A program made the position numbers and the translations under genes. A stretch of DNA of 8,759 bases, from NCBI GenBank assembly GCA_013696835.1, contig JACCXV010000413.1:1-8759 (forward strand), written 5' to 3'. Under the pieces are notes generated by a model. That model saw only the letters and a list, made by a program, of their open reading frames with translations, ran no database searches and was not told where the DNA came from. Below are positions 5,156-8,759 of this stretch, in pieces; position 1 is the stretch's first letter; each line of letters opens with the position of its first letter. This DNA is from Gemmatimonadota bacterium. Lineage in GTDB: Bacteria; Gemmatimonadota; Gemmatimonadetes; JACCXV01.

Positions 5156-7789
5156 ATGCGCAAGAAGACCCCAGCCCCGCTGACACGCCGGACCGTCAAG
5201 GCCCGAGGTCGGCCCGCGCCCACCGCAGCCGCAGCCTCAGCCGGGGAGCTCCCGGCACCCCTCGCAGGGCGAAGCTCGGCACCCAGGGCGGCGAGGGCAC
5301 CTGCCGCTGCCAAGCGCGGCTCGCGGGCCGCTGCCAAGCCCCGTTCGCGGTCCGCTGCAGGCCGTGGCAAGAGCGACGCGGCTGCCGAGGGATCCAACGG
5401 AGCCGGCGGCTCGCGCACCCTGCTCGTCGTGGAGTCGCCAGCCAAGGCGCGGACGATAAAGAAGTACGTGGGGCGAGGCTACGACGTGAGAGCCTCCGTG
5501 GGTCATGTCCGCGACCTGCCCCAGAAGAGCCTGGGCGTGGACGTCGAGCGGGGCTTCGACCCGACCTACGTGACCATTCCCAAGAAGGAGAAGGTCGTCC
5601 GCGAGCTGCGAGCGGCGGCGCGCAAGGCCGACAACGTGGTCATGGCCACCGATCCGGATCGCGAGGGGGAGGCGATCGCCTGGCACGTGGCCGAGGAGCT
5701 GGGCGTGCCGCCGGACCGCATCCGGCGCGCCGTCTTCCACGAGATCACCCGCCAGGCGGTGCTCGAGGCGCTACGCAATCCCACCACGATCGACAGCGAC
5801 AAGGTCAACGCGCAGCAGGCCCGGCGGATCCTCGACCGTCTCGTGGGCTATCAGGTGAGCCCCATGCTGTGGAAGATCTTCTATCCGGGGCTCTCGGCCG
5901 GCCGCGTGCAGACGGTCGCGCTGCGGCTGATCTGCGAGCGCGAGGACGAAATCGACGTCTTCGTGGCCCAGGAGTACTGGACCATCACGGCGCTGCTGGA
6001 GGCCGGCGCCCGGCGCTTCAAGGCCGGGCTGTTCAAGCTGAATGGCGAGGATCCGCGGATCGATTCGGAGGGCGCCGCCCGCGAGATCGTCGAGGCCGTG
6101 CGGGATCGTCCGTTCGTCGTGGCGTCGGTGGAGGAGAAGGAGCGCCGGCGCAACCCCTACCCGCCCTTCATCACGAGCACGCTCCAGCAGGACGCCTCCC
6201 GCCGCTTCGGCTTCGGGGCGCGCAAGACCATGCGCGTGGCCCAGGAGCTGTACGAAGGGCTCGAGGTGGGGGGGGAGGGCGCCACCGGCCTGATCACGTA
6301 CATGCGAACGGACTCCACGCGGGTGGCCCCCGTGGCGGTAGAGCAGGCCCGCCGGTTCGTCGCGCGCGCCTTCGGCGAGGCGTACCTGCCGGAAGAGCCA
6401 CGGCAGCACCGTTCGAGGAAGGGGGCGCAGGACGCCCACGAGGCGGTGCGCCCCACGGATGTCGATCGCCGCCCGGAAGACGTCAGGCAGCATGTGAGCG
6501 GGGACCAGTTCCGGCTCTACCAGATGATCTGGCAGCGGTTCGTGGCCTCGCAGATGGCTTCGGCCGTGTACGACCAGACCACCGTGGACTTCCTGCCTAC
6601 GCCGCGGCACCAGTTCCGGGCTCGCGGCTCGGTCCTCAGGTTCCCAGGCTTCGTCAAGATCTACGACGAGGCGGCCGGTGAGGCAGTGGAGAACCAGGAC
6701 GATGCCGAGCTGCCACGGCTGCAGGAGGGCCAGGCGGTGGACCTTCACGAGCTGGTTCCAGAGCAGCACTTCACGCAGCCTCCTCCGCGCTACTCCGAGG
6801 CCACGCTCGTCAAGGAGCTCGAGGCGGACGGCATCGGCCGGCCGTCCACGTACGCGGCCATCATCTCCACGCTGCTCGACCGCGAGTACGTGCGCCTGGA
6901 GAAGCGGCGTCTCTTCCCCACCTTCCTCGGGCGGGAGGTACTGAAGACCCTGGTCCACAACCTGGACGACGTCTTCAACGTGGAGTTCACCTCCGAGATG
7001 GAGGGAGAGCTCGACCGGGTCGAGGAGGGAGAGGTGGGCTGGGTGGACGCCGTGCGGCAGTTCTACGGGCGCTTCCAGCCCCACGTCGCGAAGGGGAAGA
7101 AGCTCGCGCTTCCGCCGGGCATCTTCCGCACGGAGGAGACCTGCGACAACTGCGGCACGCCCATGCTGATCAAGTGGACCAAGCGGGGGCCCTTTCTTGG
7201 CTGTCCGCGCTACAAGGATGACGATGGCTGCCGGACGACGAAGCCCATATTCGCCCCCGGCGAGGAGCCGACCGGCGACGAGAAGTGCCCGCGCTGCGGG
7301 GGTGACCTCGTGGCAAAGAGCGGTCGCTTCGGTCCGTTCCTGGTGTGTTCGAACGCGCCGGACTGCGCGTACAGCCGCAACCTGAAGGGCGAGGCCGTGG
7401 CCGACGAGCCCACGGATCAGACCTGTCCGAACTGCGGCAGCGCGATGGTGATCCGCACGGGCCGCTTCGGCCGCTTCGTGGCCTGCTCGAACTACCCGGC
7501 CTGCAAGACGACGAAGCCTCTGGGTCTCGGGATCCCGTGTCCGAAGGACGGCGATCGCAGCGGCGAGCTGGGCGAGCGGCGGACCAAGCGCGGCAAGATC
7601 TTCTACGGCTGTTCCAACTATCCGGCCTGCGACTTCGCCATGTGGACCCGCCCGGTGGCGATCGAGTGCCCGAGCTGCGGCGGGAAGCTGGGCGAGGAGA
7701 TCGCCTCGCGCCGCGCCGGTCCCGCTGTGCGCTGCGCTGCCTGCCGCACGCCGATCGAGACCTCCCTCGCCGAGCCCGCCCTCGTCTGA
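5156..7789 (+). CDS. topA: DNA topoisomerase I (type IA)
   Basis: The product has 877 residues. It relaxes negative supercoils by transient single-strand cleavage. A basic low-complexity tail (1-86) precedes the TOPRIM domain, which starts at RTLLVVESPAKA (E93) and carries the metal-binding triad in TDPDREGEAIAWH (D166, D168, E170). The core continues to about residue 650. The active-site tyrosine is Y382 in GLITYMRTDST, and GIGRPSTYA at about 559-567 is another family motif. The C-terminus carries zinc-ribbon units: C663/C666/C683/C692, C711/C714/C731/C737, C757/C760/C777/C783, a degenerate unit with C795/C819/C825, and C838/C841/C860/C863. ATG 5156 is preferred because an upstream TTG at 5054 lies inside aroK. 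The next in-frame GTG encodes V92, inside TOPRIM. A G8 run lies at 6268-6275. The xerC gene starts 1 bp after the stop. Confidence 0.97.
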   Translation: MRKKTPAPLTRRTVKARGRPAPTAAAASAGELPAPLAGRSSAPRAARAPAAAKRGSRAAAKPRSRSAAGRGKSDAAAEGSNGAGGSRTLLVVESPAKARTIKKYVGRGYDVRASVGHVRDLPQKSLGVDVERGFDPTYVTIPKKEKVVRELRAAARKADNVVMATDPDREGEAIAWHVAEELGVPPDRIRRAVFHEITRQAVLEALRNPTTIDSDKVNAQQARRILDRLVGYQVSPMLWKIFYPGLSAGRVQTVALRLICEREDEIDVFVAQEYWTITALLEAGARRFKAGLFKLNGEDPRIDSEGAAREIVEAVRDRPFVVASVEEKERRRNPYPPFITSTLQQDASRRFGFGARKTMRVAQELYEGLEVGGEGATGLITYMRTDSTRVAPVAVEQARRFVARAFGEAYLPEEPRQHRSRKGAQDAHEAVRPTDVDRRPEDVRQHVSGDQFRLYQMIWQRFVASQMASAVYDQTTVDFLPTPRHQFRARGSVLRFPGFVKIYDEAAGEAVENQDDAELPRLQEGQAVDLHELVPEQHFTQPPPRYSEATLVKELEADGIGRPSTYAAIISTLLDREYVRLEKRRLFPTFLGREVLKTLVHNLDDVFNVEFTSEMEGELDRVEEGEVGWVDAVRQFYGRFQPHVAKGKKLALPPGIFRTEETCDNCGTPMLIKWTKRGPFLGCPRYKDDDGCRTTKPIFAPGEEPTGDEKCPRCGGDLVAKSGRFGPFLVCSNAPDCAYSRNLKGEAVADEPTDQTCPNCGSAMVIRTGRFGRFVACSNYPACKTTKPLGLGIPCPKDGDRSGELGERRTKRGKIFYGCSNYPACDFAMWTRPVAIECPSCGGKLGEEIASRRAGPAVRCAACRTPIETSLAEPALV

Positions 7790-7790
7790 C

Positions 7791-8693
7791 GTGGCCGCCG
7801 CGCTGCGCGACGCCTTCGTGGATCACCTCCGGCGCGAGCGCGACTACTCCGCGCACACCGTCGCGGCGTACGCCCGCGACGTGGACCAGTTCCTGGCGTT
7901 CCTCCAGCGCTACGAGGGCGGTGGTCGGCCCGACCTCGGCGCCGTGGACCCGCTCGCGTTGCGTGGCTTCCTGGGCGAGCTCGGCCGCGCCGGTACGGGC
8001 AGGAAGTCGCTGGGTCGCAAGCTGTCCGCGATCCGCTCGTTCTACCGCTTCGCGATCCGCACGGGCGCCGTAGCCACCAACCCGGCGCGGTCGCTTGCAA
8101 CTCCGCGGGCGTCGAAACCGCTTCCACGCGTGCTTTCCGAGGAGGCCCTTGGCGCGGTCCTCGACGGCCTCGCCGACTCGGGGGGATCGCCGGCCCTTCG
8201 CGATGCCGCGATCCTGGAGCTGCTATACGGCGCCGGGCTGCGGCTGGCGGAGCTCTGCGCTCTCAGGTGGCAGGACGTGGATCTCGCCGGGCGCACCCTG
8301 GCGGTTGTCGGGAAGGGTAATCGTGAGCGGCGGATGCCGCTCCGCGCGCCCCCGCGCCAGGCGCTGCAACGGCATCGTGCGGAAGCAGCCGCCGCATCGC
8401 CGGTTCACGAGGATGGGTTCGTGTTCCGCGGGCGCGATCCCGGACGCGCGCTCTCCGGACGACAGGTCCAGCGCATCGTGGGCCGGGTGCTGGGCCGTCT
8501 CGCCGAGGGCGCCGGCGTGTCACCGCATGCGCTGCGGCACTCCTTCGCCACGCACTTGCTGAACGCGGGTGCAGACCTGCTGGCGGTCAAGGAGCTGCTC
8601 GGCCACGCCTCGCTCTCCACCACCCAGGTCTACACGCACGTCTCACGGGCGCATCTCAAGCGGGTGTACGACAAGGCTCACCCGCGCGCCTAG
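7791..8693 (+). CDS. xerC: Tyrosine recombinase XerC
   Basis: The product has 300 residues, the typical Xer length. It resolves chromosome dimers at dif together with a partner Xer protein. An N-terminal SAM-like core-binding domain spans about 4-90 (FVDHLRRERDYSAHTVAAYARD). The catalytic domain holds all expected residues: R151 in YGAGLRLAEL, K175 in VGKGNRERRMPL, H246 and R249 in HALRHSFATHLL, H272 in LLGHASLSTTQ, and nucleophile Y281 in VYTHVS. The ending VYDKAHPRA resembles XerC more than XerD. The start is GTG 7791, 1 bp after the topA stop, with no visible Shine-Dalgarno sequence, so translation is probably coupled to topA termination. A topA-xerC neighbourhood followed by hslVU is known in Bacillus (topA-trmFO-codV-clpQY). 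XerD or another Xer homologue cannot be fully excluded without a tree. Confidence 0.92.
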   Translation: MAAALRDAFVDHLRRERDYSAHTVAAYARDVDQFLAFLQRYEGGGRPDLGAVDPLALRGFLGELGRAGTGRKSLGRKLSAIRSFYRFAIRTGAVATNPARSLATPRASKPLPRVLSEEALGAVLDGLADSGGSPALRDAAILELLYGAGLRLAELCALRWQDVDLAGRTLAVVGKGNRERRMPLRAPPRQALQRHRAEAAAASPVHEDGFVFRGRDPGRALSGRQVQRIVGRVLGRLAEGAGVSPHALRHSFATHLLNAGADLLAVKELLGHASLSTTQVYTHVSRAHLKRVYDKAHPRA

Positions 8694-8719
8694 CCACGCC
8701 CGGCTGCCCGCCGCTGGTC

Positions 8720-8759
8720 GTGCCGTCTTTCGCTCCGCGGCAGGCTCGCGCGATCCACC
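8720..8759 (+). CDS. Possible start of hslV (ATP-dependent protease peptidase subunit), cut by window end
   Basis: A GTG at 8720 opens a frame to the window end that reads MPSFAPRQARAIH. HslV proteins have a short N-terminal leader before the catalytic TTxxxV segment; Bacillus ClpQ, for example, begins MSSFHATT. The visible residues could be such a leader, ending just before the catalytic Thr. The xerC-hslV order in Bacillus and relatives supports this. No Shine-Dalgarno sequence is seen, the fragment is only 13 residues, and other frames also remain open to the edge, so this is a guess from context. Confidence 0.25.
   Translation, partial: MPSFAPRQARAIH

Noticed and set aside
5771..7084. 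Long open frame on the minus strand opposite topA
   Set aside because: The sequence shows no domain and lies wholly over conserved topoisomerase core coding sequence, so it is a shadow frame.
7791..8693. Tyrosine recombinase as the integrase of a mobile element
   Set aside because: Its size, ending and direct coupling to topA fit the housekeeping Xer recombinase. No attachment sites, tRNA gene or cargo genes are visible.
1..8759. CRISPR arrays, tRNA or rRNA genes, insertion sequences, canonical Rho-independent terminators
   Set aside because: I looked through both strands and saw no repeat-spacer pattern, cloverleaf, transposase or stem followed by a T-run.

Overview
This is a very GC-rich bacterial chromosomal window in which every gene that can be supported reads on the + strand. 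It holds five complete recognisable genes, one complete lipoprotein gene of unknown role, one gene cut by the left edge, and a possible gene start at the right edge. No RNA gene, CRISPR array, insertion sequence or prophage is visible. The mix of type IVa pilus genes, a Big-1-like lipoprotein and the order aroK-topA-xerC(-hslV?) suggests a diderm (outer-membrane) bacterium. Gemmatimonadota or a related GC-rich phylum is my leading guess, but this is inference and cannot be proved from the window.

Left part (1-3149), type IVa pilus alignment and secretin genes: the Ala/Pro/Gly-rich C-terminal tail of an upstream protein (by position PilO), then a PilP-like inner-membrane-anchored protein, then the outer-membrane secretin PilQ. 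Both junctions are ATGA stop/start overlaps, so the genes are likely translationally coupled. PilP and PilQ would bridge the inner-membrane PilMNO platform to the outer-membrane pore. PilQ carries an unrecognised stretch of about 95 residues after its secretin domain, containing the only two cysteines of the mature protein.

Middle (3150-4489): a 95-bp spacer and a predicted 414-residue lipoprotein with three Ig-like (Big-1/invasin-like) repeats. It sits between pilQ and aroK, a pair that is adjacent in many Gammaproteobacteria. Its last codons form a dense run of five G-tracts (G-quadruplex motif) just before the aroK start. This is the most unusual area of the window.

Right part (4490-8759), housekeeping genes: shikimate kinase (aroK), DNA topoisomerase I (topA) with a long basic N-terminal tail and a multi-zinc-finger C-terminus, and a Xer tyrosine recombinase (xerC) that begins 1 bp after the topA stop. 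The last 40 bases may be the start of hslV, which would match the topA-xerC-hslVU order known in Bacillus and relatives. Most of the window is an ordinary core region. I see no convincing new multi-gene system; the interest lies in protein extensions and the lipoprotein insertion.
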